This document shows, one piece after another, positions 54,326-62,987 of a stretch of 64,000 bases of DNA. Position 1 is the first letter of the stretch; each line of letters opens with the position of its first letter. Under the pieces are notes generated by a model, which was given only the letters and a program-made list of their open reading frames with translations, was not told the DNA's origin and searched no databases. This DNA is from Flavobacterium daemonense (GTDB lineage Bacteria; Bacteroidota; Bacteroidia; Flavobacteriales; Flavobacteriaceae), in NCBI RefSeq assembly GCF_007341385.1, contig NZ_VJYD01000005.1, forward strand, positions 248,001 through 312,000, written 5' to 3'. Both the position numbers and the translations under genes were made by a program.

Positions 54326-55459
54326 ATGAGCGGTATCTACATCCATATTCCTTTTTGCAAGCAGGCTTGCCATTACTGCGACTTTCATTTTTCTACTTCG
54401 ATGAAAAAGAAAGACGATATGGTTTTGGCTTTGGCTAAAGAAATTGCTATGCGCAAAACCGAAAGTGATGGTGAAATTGAAACTATTTATTTTGGTGGCG
54501 GAACCCCTTCTGTTTTATCAAATGATGAAATAAACTTTTTAATTTCTGAAGTTTATAAAAATTATAAAGTTGTCGAAAATCCTGAAATTACGCTTGAAGC
54601 AAATCCAGATGATTTATCTGCGGAACGAATTTTGGAATTATCTAAAAGTCCGATAAATCGTTTAAGCATCGGAATTCAATCTTTTTATGAAGAAGATTTG
54701 AAGATGATGAATCGTGCGCATAATTCGGCGGAAGCCAAAAAATGCCTTGAAGAAGCGACAAAATACTTCGATAATATTTCGCTGGATTTGATTTACGGAA
54801 TTCCGGGAATGAGCGATGAAATGTGGAGACAGAATATTCAGACTGCTTTGGATTTCGGCATTCCGCATATTTCAAGTTATGCTTTGACAGTTGAACCAAA
54901 AACGGCTTTGAGCAAATTAATTCAGACCGGAAAAATTGCTGCACCTCAAGATGAAGTGGCTTCAAATCATTTTATGATTCTGGTCGAAATGCTTCAAAAA
55001 AACGGTTTTATTCATTACGAATTATCGAATTTTGGAAAAGAGAATTATTTCTCCAAAAACAATTCGGCTTATTGGCTAGGCAAGAAATATATCGGAATTG
55101 GACCATCTGCACATAGTTATGATGGTGAAAAAAGAGGTTGGAATATTGCAAACAATTCGCTTTACATAAAATCAATTCAAAACAACGAACTTCCAATCGA
55201 AACGGAAACGCTGACAATTTCAGATCGTTATAACGAATATATTATGACGGGTTTGCGAACGATTTGGGGTGTTTCTTTAAACAGAATTGAAAATGAATTT
55301 GGTTCGGAATATCTGGATTATCTGAAAAAACAATCTCAAAAATTCTTAAACGACGATTTACTTTCAATTGAAAATAACATTCTAAAACCAACTCCAAAAG
55401 GAAAATTTTTAACGGATGGAATTGCTTCAGATTTATTTTTTTTAGATTCCGAGGTTTAA
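54326..55459 (+). CDS. hemW: Radical SAM heme chaperone HemW
   Basis: An anaerobic-coproporphyrinogen-oxidase-like radical SAM protein thought to deliver heme. The 377-residue protein has the 4Fe-4S motif CKQACHYC (Cys11, Cys15, Cys18; the spacing CxxxCxxC), YFGGGTPS (about 54), LEANPD and RLSIGIQSF, then the HemN C-terminal domain. It has the HemW spacing, in which the N-terminal extra Cys of true HemN is absent. Its stop codon lies inside the left arm of the palindromic GxxExxY cassette. Confidence 0.93.
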   Translation: MSGIYIHIPFCKQACHYCDFHFSTSMKKKDDMVLALAKEIAMRKTESDGEIETIYFGGGTPSVLSNDEINFLISEVYKNYKVVENPEITLEANPDDLSAERILELSKSPINRLSIGIQSFYEEDLKMMNRAHNSAEAKKCLEEATKYFDNISLDLIYGIPGMSDEMWRQNIQTALDFGIPHISSYALTVEPKTALSKLIQTGKIAAPQDEVASNHFMILVEMLQKNGFIHYELSNFGKENYFSKNNSAYWLGKKYIGIGPSAHSYDGEKRGWNIANNSLYIKSIQNNELPIETETLTISDRYNEYIMTGLRTIWGVSLNRIENEFGSEYLDYLKKQSQKFLNDDLLSIENNILKPTPKGKFLTDGIASDLFFLDSEV

Positions 55460-55991
55460 CCGCAAAGCACGCTAAGGTTTACGCAAGGGACGCTATTTTG
55501 TTTTTGTAAGAATAAATTTATATTTCAAAAACTTATATATTATATTTGAATTTAAATATTAATTTATGTCAGAGAATGATTTATCCCGAATTGTGTTTCA
55601 TTCAGCTTTGAAAGTTCATCAAGCTTTAGGTCCAGGTCTTTTAGAAAATGCTTATGAAGAATGCCTATTTTATGAATTAAGAAAACTTGGTTTGTCAATT
55701 GAAAAGCAAAAAGCTTTACCTCTCATTTATGAAGAAGTGAAATTAGATGTTGGTTATCGATTAGATATTTTAGTAGAAAATAAATTAATTTTGGAAATAA
55801 AAGCGGTCGATTGTTTAAATGAAGTTCATTTTGCTCAACTATTGACTTACTTAAAACTAACAAATTGCAAACTAGGGTTATTAATAAATTTTAATGTTGC
55901 ACTATTAAAACATGGAGTTAAAAGAATAGTAAACAATCTTTAATAAAATCCTAGCGACCTTTGCGTAAACCTTAGCGAACCTTGCGGTTAA
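55456..55991. mobile_element. Putative cassette: GxxExxY gene inside TTAACCGC terminal inverted repeats
   Basis: Left arm 55456-55495 and right arm 55952-55991 are inverted copies, 35 of 40 bases alike by my count (TTAACCGCAA...GGTTTACGCAA). Between them lie only a TATATTTG box (55541-55548) and one gene. The same ends bound the hairpin-only element at 38263-38357 and the terminator-bearing one at 58730-58861. No clear target duplication was seen. Mobility is inference. Confidence 0.6.
55566..55943 (+). CDS. GxxExxY protein, PD-(D/E)XK nuclease-like
   Basis: A 125-residue protein of the GxxExxY family. The name motif is Gly24-Leu-Leu-Glu27-Asn-Ala-Tyr30. A nuclease-like site is visible as Asp67 (GYRLDILV), Glu77 and Lys79 (LILEIKA), followed by HFAQLLTYLK with Gln91, as in PD-(D/E)XK enzymes. 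DNA cleavage is therefore plausible but unproven; the family has no settled function. The gene lies within long inverted repeats and seems to carry its own -7 box. Neighbours (hemW, cyclase) are unrelated housekeeping genes. Confidence 0.9.
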   Translation: MSENDLSRIVFHSALKVHQALGPGLLENAYEECLFYELRKLGLSIEKQKALPLIYEEVKLDVGYRLDILVENKLILEIKAVDCLNEVHFAQLLTYLKLTNCKLGLLINFNVALLKHGVKRIVNNL

Positions 55992-55994
55992 ATT

Positions 55995-56759
55995 ATGATA
56001 GCAAAAATCAACAACTTCGAAATTGACTTATCAAAACCCATTGATATATCCATTCCATTAACCAATACCGACGAAAATCCAATTGCGTGGTATATCGAAA
56101 AGCCAGTAATCGAACCTGTAGTTTTTGGCGACTGGATTGGGAAAGTTTCCGAAGGAAAATCATCTACAAATTTCAATAATATTTTCTTCAATCCGCATGG
56201 ACATGGAACGCACACGGAATGTTTGGGACATATTACGAATAATTTTTACAGCATCAATCAATCACTAAAACAGTTTTTCTTTTTTGCTAAATTGATTACA
56301 GTTGAACCTGAGAAAATTGGGGAGGATTTTGTCATTACGAAAGAACAAATTTTGACTTTAATAAATGACAAAACAGAAGCTTTAATTATCAGAACACTTC
56401 CAAATTCAAAAGAAAAAAAATCAAGAAAATATTCGAATACCAATCCGCCCTATTTGTCTGAAGAGGCTGCGATTTTCATCCGTGAAAGCGAAATTCAGCA
56501 TTTATTGATCGATTTGCCAAGTGTTGACAAAGAACATGACGAAGGAAAATTATTGGCTCATAAAGCGTTTTGGAATGTAAAAGACACGCACAAACTGAAC
56601 TCTGACGCTAGATTTAATGCCACAATTACTGAAATGATTTATATTGCAGCCGAAATTGAAGATGGAAATTATATACTAAATCTTCAAATTGCTTCGTTTG
56701 AAAATGATGCTAGCCCAAGCAAACCTTTATTATATAAAATTGCAGATTTTAGATTGTAG
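55995..56759 (+). CDS. Cyclase/kynurenine formamidase-like metal hydrolase
   Basis: A 254-residue protein of the cyclase family (PF04199 type). The metal-binding signature HxHGTHTE occurs as NPHGHGTHTECLGHI (about 64-78), with a later LIDLPSVDKEHDEG. Family members hydrolyse N-formylkynurenine or related amides, but no tryptophan catabolic genes are nearby, so the substrate is open. It starts 4 bp after the right arm of the GxxExxY cassette. Confidence 0.88.
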   Translation: MIAKINNFEIDLSKPIDISIPLTNTDENPIAWYIEKPVIEPVVFGDWIGKVSEGKSSTNFNNIFFNPHGHGTHTECLGHITNNFYSINQSLKQFFFFAKLITVEPEKIGEDFVITKEQILTLINDKTEALIIRTLPNSKEKKSRKYSNTNPPYLSEEAAIFIRESEIQHLLIDLPSVDKEHDEGKLLAHKAFWNVKDTHKLNSDARFNATITEMIYIAAEIEDGNYILNLQIASFENDASPSKPLLYKIADFRL

Positions 56760-56815
56760 ATTTTAGATTATTCTACAGCAAATCTAAAATCTGAACTCTA
56801 AAATCTAAAATTAAA
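56755..56815. repeat. AT-rich inverted repeat (AGATTTTAGATT type)
   Basis: TAGATTTTAGATTATTC faces AATCTAAAATCTGAACTCTAAAATCTAAAATT; the arms pair well and repeat the AATCTAAAAT unit. It fills the whole gap between the cyclase and GNAT genes. Confidence 0.6.
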
Positions 56816-57217
56816 ATGATAACCGTTTCAACTGACAAAACCAAACTCGACGTTCCGTTTATACAGAATTTTTTAAAAGACATTTATTGGGCGGCGGGAC
56901 GAACAATTGAAGAAGTTCAAACTACAATTGATGCTTCAATTTGCTTCGGAATTTATTTATATGACAAGCAAATTGGCTTTGCACGCGTGATAACTGATTA
57001 TGTCGTTTTTGCTTATCTAATGGATGTTTTTATTGATGAAAAGCATCGTGGAAAAGGATATTCTTCGATTTTAATCGAAGCGATGATGAAGGAACCACAA
57101 TTACAAAAAGTCAAAATATGGCGATTGGCAACGACTGACGCCCATTTTTTATACGAGAAATTCGGATTTACAAAACTGAATCATCCTGAAAAGATGATGG
57201 AAAAAATAGTGAAATGA
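56816..57217 (+). CDS. GNAT family N-acetyltransferase
   Basis: A 133-residue acetyltransferase with the acetyl-CoA-binding motif A in LMDVFIDEKHRGKGYSSILIEAMM (about 68-91) and the C-terminal LYEKFGFTKLNHPEKMM. Substrate unknown. Its TGA overlaps the next start (ATGA at 57214), so it is coupled to the DUF4260 gene. Confidence 0.9.
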   Translation: MITVSTDKTKLDVPFIQNFLKDIYWAAGRTIEEVQTTIDASICFGIYLYDKQIGFARVITDYVVFAYLMDVFIDEKHRGKGYSSILIEAMMKEPQLQKVKIWRLATTDAHFLYEKFGFTKLNHPEKMMEKIVK

Positions 57218-57564
57218 AAACAATCTTAAAACTAGAAGAAATTGCTTTATTTATCCTCGGAATATTTCTTTTTAACCGTTTAGAATATCAATGGTGGTGG
57301 TTTTTGGTTCTGATTCTAACTCCAGATTTGTCCATGATTGGTTATGCTTTTGGAAATAAAGCTGGCGCACTTCTTTATAATATTTTCCATCATAAAGGAG
57401 TTGCCGTTTTAATTTATTTACTAGGATATTATTTTAATATCGAAAGCATTCAATTAGCCGGAATTATTTTATTTTCACATTCGGCTATGGATCGGATTTT
57501 TGGTTACGGATTGAAATATGAAAAAGGTTTTAAATACACACATTTAGGTGAAATTGGTAAATAA
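57214..57564 (+). CDS. DUF4260 family membrane protein
   Basis: 116 residues with three or four helices and the DUF4260 features WWFLVLILTPDLSMIGYAFGNKAG and HSAMDRIFGYGLKY. Function unknown. Overlaps the GNAT gene by 4 bp and precedes the MmcQ/YjbR gene by 6 bp, so all three are one operon. Confidence 0.88.
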   Translation: MKTILKLEEIALFILGIFLFNRLEYQWWWFLVLILTPDLSMIGYAFGNKAGALLYNIFHHKGVAVLIYLLGYYFNIESIQLAGIILFSHSAMDRIFGYGLKYEKGFKYTHLGEIGK

Positions 57565-57570
57565 ACAGTT

Positions 57571-57942
57571 ATGAATCTAGAAACGTATTACGAATATTGT
57601 CTTTCAAAAAAAGGAGTCAGCGAACATTTTCCGTTTGATGAAGATACTTTGGTTTTTAAAGTTGGCGGAAAAATGTTTGCTCTATCATCACTTTCGCAGT
57701 GGGAAAAAAATGAGCCATCGGTAAATTTAAAATGTGATCCCGATCGCGCACAAGAACTCCGAGCAGAATATGACGAAATAAAACCGGGATTTCATATGAG
57801 CAAAGTACATTGGAATACGATTGCTTTGAATGGGCATCTTCCGGACAAATTTGTCAAAGAATTAATCGATCATTCGTATGAATTGGTTTTCAAAAGTTTG
57901 ACAAAGAAAATTCAAAATGAAATTATCGAATTAAAAAATTAG
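57571..57942 (+). CDS. MmcQ/YjbR family protein
   Basis: A 123-residue protein with the YjbR fold pattern: KGVSEHFPFDEDTLVFKVGGKMFAL (14-38), KCDPDRAQELRAEYDEIKPGFHMSKVHWNTI. The family has a double-wing DNA-binding-like fold, but function is not settled. Third gene of the GNAT-DUF4260 operon. Confidence 0.92.
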   Translation: MNLETYYEYCLSKKGVSEHFPFDEDTLVFKVGGKMFALSSLSQWEKNEPSVNLKCDPDRAQELRAEYDEIKPGFHMSKVHWNTIALNGHLPDKFVKELIDHSYELVFKSLTKKIQNEIIELKN

Positions 57943-58014
57943 GCATTACATTTGTAGGGTAAGATCAAAACTTAAAAACCCGAATCAATTTGCAAATTAG
58001 CAATTTAAAGAATC

Positions 58015-58725
58015 ATGAAAGAACAATTTAAAAAATTTCTGAACGAAGAACAAGATCCAAAAGCGATTGAAAAAATCACTTCTAAACTTACAGATTTATT
58101 GATGAAAGGTGAAGAAGTTGGCTATATCGCGGTGCAAAAAAAACCTGCAATTACTGTTTTTCCAGACAGCATTGTATTGACAAACAAACGTATCATTATT
58201 TGCAAGCCTAAAAATTTAGGCCTTTCAATGGATTTTACAGATTATACTTGGGATGATATTGCAAGTACTTTTGTAAAAGAAAATATCTTAGGTTCTGAAT
58301 TTTCATTTGGGACAAAAACAGATTTGGCTGTCTCTATTGATTATATTCCGAAAATTCAGGCTCGAAAAATTTATACTTACGCTAAAGAACAATTGGATTT
58401 ATTGAAAAACCCAGTAGTTGCTGGAGCAAATCCAGTTCAAGAAACTGCAGAACCTGTTTTTGAAGAAGAAGAGGAAGAAGTTGAAGAAGTTGAAACAGAA
58501 GAAGTAACAAGCTTTGCTGAAATTTTGCCAGCAACGCCAACGTATACCGAAACTTTCGAACCAATTCAGCCAGCACAACCTTCAACTGGAGATCGCAAAT
58601 TAAGCGAATTATCTAAAGAAGAGCTTTTTGATAAATTGCAGAATTACAAAAAACTTCTTGACAATGGCTTGATCATGCAAGGAGAATATGATACTTACAA
58701 AAAAGAGATATTAAGCTATATGTAA
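58015..58725 (+). CDS. PH-like and SHOCT domain protein
   Basis: 236 residues, no signal peptide. An N-terminal bacterial PH-like domain (about 35-125, with FPDSIVLTNKRIIICKPKNLG) is followed by a Glu-rich linker (about 145-170) and a C-terminal SHOCT segment (about 195-235, KLSELSKEELFDKLQNYKKLLDNGLIMQGEYD). Such proteins often act at membranes or in oligomers, but the role is not known. It ends just before a TTAACCGC element that contains a terminator. Confidence 0.85.
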   Translation: MKEQFKKFLNEEQDPKAIEKITSKLTDLLMKGEEVGYIAVQKKPAITVFPDSIVLTNKRIIICKPKNLGLSMDFTDYTWDDIASTFVKENILGSEFSFGTKTDLAVSIDYIPKIQARKIYTYAKEQLDLLKNPVVAGANPVQETAEPVFEEEEEEVEEVETEEVTSFAEILPATPTYTETFEPIQPAQPSTGDRKLSELSKEELFDKLQNYKKLLDNGLIMQGEYDTYKKEILSYM

Positions 58726-58729
58726 TAGC

Positions 58730-58861
58730 TTAACCGCAAAGGTCGCTAAGACTTCCGCAAGGTTCGCAAAGAAAAACCCATCAGCATAACTGATGGGTTT
58801 TATTTTTTTATAAAAAACTTTGCGAACCTTTGCGAAAAAACCTTGCGTTCTTTGCGGTTAA
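58730..58861. repeat. Inverted-repeat element, TTAACCGCAAAG family, with terminator core
   Basis: TTAACCGCAAAGGTCGCTAAG (left, 58730 on) pairs with an imperfect right arm ending CTTTGCGGTTAA at 58862; inner GGTTCGCAAAG / CTTTGCGAACC also pair. The core holds a terminator. It lies between convergent genes. Confidence 0.78.
58773..58810. terminator. Terminator within the TTAACCGC element
   Basis: AAAACCCATCAG / CTGATGGGTTTT with loop CATAA and a T run after it; an A run before it allows use from both sides by the convergent genes. Confidence 0.85.
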
Positions 58862-58865
58862 ATCT

Positions 58866-59966
58866 CTATAAAGTCGCTTTCTGTTTTTCTACAAATTTAT
58901 GCGATTGAAGTTCGAGTAGTTCTTTTGCATTTTTTCTTTGCAGGTCAAATAAACCTTTATCCTCAGCAATATCAGCATAAACTTTATCGTGCATTTCGGC
59001 ACTTGTTTTCACTAATAAATCGCGTTGGCATTTGTTTTGTGCCAAAGTTGCTTTCATGGCCGTTTCGGCTTCTTCTTGCTTAAAATCAAATTCGCCTTTT
59101 GGTGCTAATAATTTGGCAATAATTGGAGAGGTTTCAATTGCAAGAAACAGCAGCATGATAAAAAATGATGGCAACCAAGGTAGTTTGTTCAACGCATTTA
59201 TACGCGCCATTAATCCGTCAAAACCTTCAATAATTGGCTGTGTCTGAGAAACTTTCTTATCTAAATCGGCTTCAAGCTGTTTGCCTATTTTTTCTTTCTC
59301 TGCAATTTTAGCTTCGTTTGTGGCTTTTAAAGTTTCAAATTCTTTTAAAGATGCATCGTGTTTTTCACGTTTCTCTTTATACACGGGGCCTTTTCCTAAT
59401 TTTTTAGTTCCAGCAGTTCCTTCGGCTTCTGTGATATAAGTATTGTATAAAGCATTTACTTCTTTTTCTTTCTTAACAATATCAGCTTTTAAAGCGACGA
59501 TTTCCGCTTTGTTTTTATCTAAATCTGTTTTGAAATAAGTGCCAATCTGCTTTTTGTTGGCCAATTCCATTTCATTTTTCTCTTTTAATAAAACCGTATT
59601 GATTTCTTTCTCGAAAATTTTAATTTCCAAAGGTTTCGAAATTACGATAGCAATAATCACTGCTAATAAAATACGCGGCGTTGCTTGCAGAAATTCATCA
59701 AAAAAACGATCTCTTTTTTTAATAGTAGAAACGATAAATCGGTCAAGATTAAAAATCAGCAAACTCCATACAAATCCAAAAATTAAGGCGGGATAAATAG
59801 AATCGAAAACCGTAAAAAGCGCATATGCACTGGCCAAAAAAGCCATAACTGCGGTAAAAAATACGGTGGCTCCAATACCAACATATTTAGTTTGTTCGCC
59901 CGCGGAACAGTCTTTCAAGAGATCGCGATCGACTCCTGAACATAGAATGAAAAATTGTTTTAACAT
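58866..59966 (-). CDS. DUF4407 family membrane protein
   Basis: A 366-residue membrane protein: paired helices at about 35-80, one at about 95-115, then a long charged coiled-coil region (about 125-265, Lys/Glu/Ala-rich) and another helix near 275-295, with a Glu/Lys-rich tail. The CSAGEQTKYVGIGATVFFTAVMAF start and NLDRFIVSTIKKRDRF are typical of DUF4407. Role unknown. A TAAATTTG box (minus strand, 60006-59999) lies upstream. Confidence 0.9.
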   Translation of the reverse strand: MLKQFFILCSGVDRDLLKDCSAGEQTKYVGIGATVFFTAVMAFLASAYALFTVFDSIYPALIFGFVWSLLIFNLDRFIVSTIKKRDRFFDEFLQATPRILLAVIIAIVISKPLEIKIFEKEINTVLLKEKNEMELANKKQIGTYFKTDLDKNKAEIVALKADIVKKEKEVNALYNTYITEAEGTAGTKKLGKGPVYKEKREKHDASLKEFETLKATNEAKIAEKEKIGKQLEADLDKKVSQTQPIIEGFDGLMARINALNKLPWLPSFFIMLLFLAIETSPIIAKLLAPKGEFDFKQEEAETAMKATLAQNKCQRDLLVKTSAEMHDKVYADIAEDKGLFDLQRKNAKELLELQSHKFVEKQKATL

Positions 59967-60282
59967 GATTGATGATTTTTGATTGTGATTTGATAAAACA
60001 AATTTAGCGCCAAATTTTTAATTCTCAGTTAAATAGTTGATTTGTTTTCAATTGCGCTTTAAATTATTTCTAGCAAAGAAGTGTTAGTTAAACATTAATA
60101 AGTTAGTTTTTATCACTAAAACCATAACATTATATTAATTCTATTTAACTTTTTAAATAACATTTAAGTCCTAGTTTCGCAGGAAACACTCTAGTAGTAA
60201 AGTTGAAGTAAAATATTTTGGATTCACTTTCTTTCAAAATGAAAGTGCTATTGAATAAGTTTTAAAAAGTGTTTTGAACATC

Positions 60283-60423
60283 ATGATAAAAAACAATCAA
60301 GATGAAACTCAAAATAGCATTAGAAACGAGATTTTATTATTAGACTCAGAATTTAGTCCTGGAACGCAATCAATTATGCAAAAAATAAATTTCAGGTTTT
60401 CAGTCGCGGTTTTCAGTGTTTAA
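60283..60423 (+). CDS. Possible small protein, 46 aa
   Basis: ATG at 60283, stop TAA at 60421. The product starts MIKNNQDETQNSIRNEILLL and ends in FRFSVAVFSV; hydrophilic and helical, no membrane segment. Codon use is like that of real genes here, and it stands between a hairpin upstream and a terminator downstream. There is no homology evidence, so it may be chance. Confidence 0.35.
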   Translation: MIKNNQDETQNSIRNEILLLDSEFSPGTQSIMQKINFRFSVAVFSV

Positions 60424-60451
60424 TTTATTTTTTTTTCTGCGAATGAAAACA

Positions 60452-60484
60452 AAAAAGCTGTTCAAATTGAACAGCTTTTTTAAT
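60452..60484. terminator. Terminator downstream of pckA
   Basis: AAAAAGCTGTTC / GAACAGCTTTTT with loop AAATT, 21 bp after the pckA stop on the minus strand. A and T runs on both sides allow bidirectional use. Confidence 0.88.
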
Positions 60485-60504
60485 TTTGAATTAGTAATTG
60501 CCCC

Positions 60505-62109
60505 TTATTCTGTAATCGGTGCGCCAGCCATAATTTCGGCATTGGCAAACTCTTCAAATTTGGCAAAATTAGCTTTGAATTTTTGAGCTAATTCTAACGC
60601 TTTTTTATCGTATAAATCTTTGTCTGACCAAGTATTTCTAGGATCTAAGATTTCCACAGGAACGTTTGGACAAGATGTTGGTTCTGCAATTCCAAAAACA
60701 CTGTGATTTTTAAATTCTACATTATCCAATTCTCCGTTTAATGCAGCCGTAATCATAGCGCGAGTAAATTTCAATTTCATTCGGCTTCCAGTTCCGTAGG
60801 CACCTCCGGTCCATCCCGTATTGATCAACCAAACTTTTACTCCTGCATCTTTCATTTTTTTACTCAACATTTCAGCATATTTTGTTGGGTGCAAAGGCAT
60901 AAATGGAGCTCCAAAACAAGCAGAGAAATTTGGTTGTGGTTCTGTTACTCCCGCTTCAGTTCCAGCTACTTTTGCAGTATATCCAGAAATAAAATGGTAC
61001 GCAGCCTGACCTGGAGTCAATCTTGAAATTGGAGGCAAAATTCCGAAAGAATCTGCCGTCAAGAAAAATATATTTTTAGGATTATGACCAATAGAACCTG
61101 GCTGAATATTATCGATATGTGTAATTGGGTAACTTACACGTGTATTTTGAGTGATCGAAACATCATCATAATCTACTTCGTTAGTTCCAGCTTTGAAAAC
61201 CACATTTTCTAAAAGAGCACCTTTTTTGATTGCTCTGTAAATGTCTGGTTCATTCTCTTCAGATAAATTGATAACTTTAGCATAACAACCGCCTTCAAAG
61301 TTGAAAACTGTGTTCTCGCTTGTCCATCCGTGTTCGTCGTCACCAATTAATTTACGTTCTGGGTCTGCAGATAAAGTCGTTTTTCCTGTTCCAGATAATC
61401 CGAAGAAAATGGCAGTATCACCATTTTTACCAACGTTTGCACTACAGTGCATTGGAAGTGTATTTTTGAAAACTGGCAAAATGAAATTCAACGCAGAGAA
61501 AATTCCTTTTTTCATTTCTCCTGTATAACCCGTTCCGCCAATAAGAGCAATTTTTTTAGTAAAATCCAAAATCGCAAAATTAGACTGGCGCGTTCCTTCA
61601 ACAGCAGGATCTGCCATAAAACTTGGAGCACAAACTACTGTCCATTCTGGAGTAAAATTTGCTAGTTCAGAATCTTCTGGTCTTAGGAACATATTGTAGC
61701 AAAACAAATTTGACCAAGCAGTCTCTGTTACAACACGAACATTTAATCTGTAATTGTTGTCTGAACAAACGTATGAATCACGAACAAAAACTTCTTTGTC
61801 TGATAAAAACTTTGTTACCTTATTATATAATTTTTCAAAAGCTTCTGATGCAAAAGGAATATTTACATTTCCCCACCAAACTTTATCTTCTGTTATCGCA
61901 TCTTTTACAATAAAACGATCTTGTGGAGAACGTCCCGTAAATTCACCTGTATTAATCGCCAACGCTCCTGTAGAGCTCTCGACACCTTGGCCTGACTGCA
62001 AAGTAATGGCATGCAATTCATCTGGGGATAATTGATAGCGAACCTTAGCATTTTCAATTCCTAATTCTTTTAACGAAATCGATTGCGAGAAAAGTGTGTT
62101 AGTGTCCAT
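60505..62109 (-). CDS. pckA: Phosphoenolpyruvate carboxykinase (ATP)
   Basis: It interconverts oxaloacetate and PEP with ATP, the first step of gluconeogenesis. The 534-residue protein has the PckA signatures TGRSPQDRFIVKD (58-70), the P-loop FGLSGTGKTTLSADP (236-250), IGDDEHGW (metal-binding Asp257/258) and GYTAKVAGTE near 375. Size is normal. A TAATTTTG box at 62151-62144 (minus) lies 35 bp upstream. It is transcribed alone, with a strong terminator. Confidence 0.96.
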   Translation of the reverse strand: MDTNTLFSQSISLKELGIENAKVRYQLSPDELHAITLQSGQGVESSTGALAINTGEFTGRSPQDRFIVKDAITEDKVWWGNVNIPFASEAFEKLYNKVTKFLSDKEVFVRDSYVCSDNNYRLNVRVVTETAWSNLFCYNMFLRPEDSELANFTPEWTVVCAPSFMADPAVEGTRQSNFAILDFTKKIALIGGTGYTGEMKKGIFSALNFILPVFKNTLPMHCSANVGKNGDTAIFFGLSGTGKTTLSADPERKLIGDDEHGWTSENTVFNFEGGCYAKVINLSEENEPDIYRAIKKGALLENVVFKAGTNEVDYDDVSITQNTRVSYPITHIDNIQPGSIGHNPKNIFFLTADSFGILPPISRLTPGQAAYHFISGYTAKVAGTEAGVTEPQPNFSACFGAPFMPLHPTKYAEMLSKKMKDAGVKVWLINTGWTGGAYGTGSRMKLKFTRAMITAALNGELDNVEFKNHSVFGIAEPTSCPNVPVEILDPRNTWSDKDLYDKKALELAQKFKANFAKFEEFANAEIMAGAPITE

Positions 62110-62409
62110 AAATTTTAAGTTGTGTGTGATAATTGATAGACGGCAAAATTACAGATTTATTGTAAATCCTTTAAAAATATTTCAATTTTACTTTTATTTA
62201 TGTCAAAAAAGCAAAAATTGAACTTTAAATTCAATAAAATAAAAAAATAAGAGCCTCTAAATTGTTTTCTTATAACCTTTTAGCCGAATTTGTTATATTT
62301 TTTTCTGTTTCTAGCAAAAAATAAAATAAACTCACACAAATACGATTATATGTTATTTATGAGACAAAATTAAATATTAATTTTTAGATAGAATTTTTTA
62401 TTCGGTATT
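62110..62409. other. AT-rich intergenic region before pckA
   Basis: These 300 bp hold the pckA promoter region and the 3' flank of the DUF423 gene. No gene, repeat or clear terminator was seen. Confidence 0.5.
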
Positions 62410-62796
62410 TTATGATTTTTGCCTAAAAATCGTAACAAATAATGTCATCCAAGCAATAATTAATAGCAATCCGCCAAGAGGAGTTGCGAATCCTATAAAT
62501 TTAAAATCGACTAACGTGAAGTTTTTTGTAGCCAATAAATAAATCGAACCACTAAAAAGAAGTACACCTCCAACAACTAGATTATAGATTGCTTTCAAGG
62601 TTTTTTCGGCGATATCATTTCGGGTTGAAATAAAAAACAAAAAGAAAGCATGATACATTTGATAACGAACTCCAACCTCAAAAGTATTCAACTGTTCAAC
62701 AGATAAATATTTTTTCAGCAAATGAGCTCCAAAAGCGCCTAAAATAATAGCCAACATTCCTATAAAAGCCCCCGTTAAAACGATTCTTCTTTTCAT
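62410..62796 (-). CDS. DUF423 family membrane protein
   Basis: A 128-residue, four-helix membrane protein with the DUF423 features GMLAIILGAFGAHLLKKYLS (about 13-32), TFEVGVRYQMYHAFFLF and TPLGGLLLIIAWM. Function unknown. It is divergent from the saccharopine dehydrogenase-like gene and reads toward pckA. Confidence 0.92.
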   Translation of the reverse strand: MKRRIVLTGAFIGMLAIILGAFGAHLLKKYLSVEQLNTFEVGVRYQMYHAFFLFFISTRNDIAEKTLKAIYNLVVGGVLLFSGSIYLLATKNFTLVDFKFIGFATPLGGLLLIIAWMTLFVTIFRQKS

Positions 62797-62939
62797 GTTT
62801 TTGTTTTTCTAATTACGCTACAAAAATACTCATTACGATTCTAAAAAAACGCCTCAATTTTGTAAAATATACTGCAATAGTTGATAAAGCTGTATTTTAA
62901 CTCAATCCGAAAAAAAATTACATTTTATTTTATTTTCAA

Positions 62940-62970
62940 TTGTTATAATTATAACATTTTAATATATTTG
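62940..62970 (+). promoter_or_regulatory. Promoter of the saccharopine dehydrogenase-like gene
   Basis: TTG at 62940-62942, a 20-base spacer and TATATTTG at 62963-62970 match the Bacteroidetes promoter. The ATG at 62988 would lie about 10 bases after the start of transcription, giving a very short leader. Confidence 0.75.
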
Positions 62971-62987
62971 TGTTATATATTTAAAAT

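Larger units (their letters stand above)
59967..60504. other. 538-bp gene-poor region with one small ORF
   Basis: It contains the upstream region of the DUF4407 gene, an AT-rich stretch, a hairpin CACTTTC / GAAAGTG (about 60228-60248), a possible 46-codon ORF (60283-60423) and a terminator (60452-60484). No RNA gene recognised. Confidence 0.6.

Noticed and set aside
55456..55991. Insertion sequence or integron reading of the GxxExxY cassette
   Set aside because: No DDE transposase, tyrosine integrase or att-site is visible, and no clear target duplication flanks it. It is listed only as a putative element.
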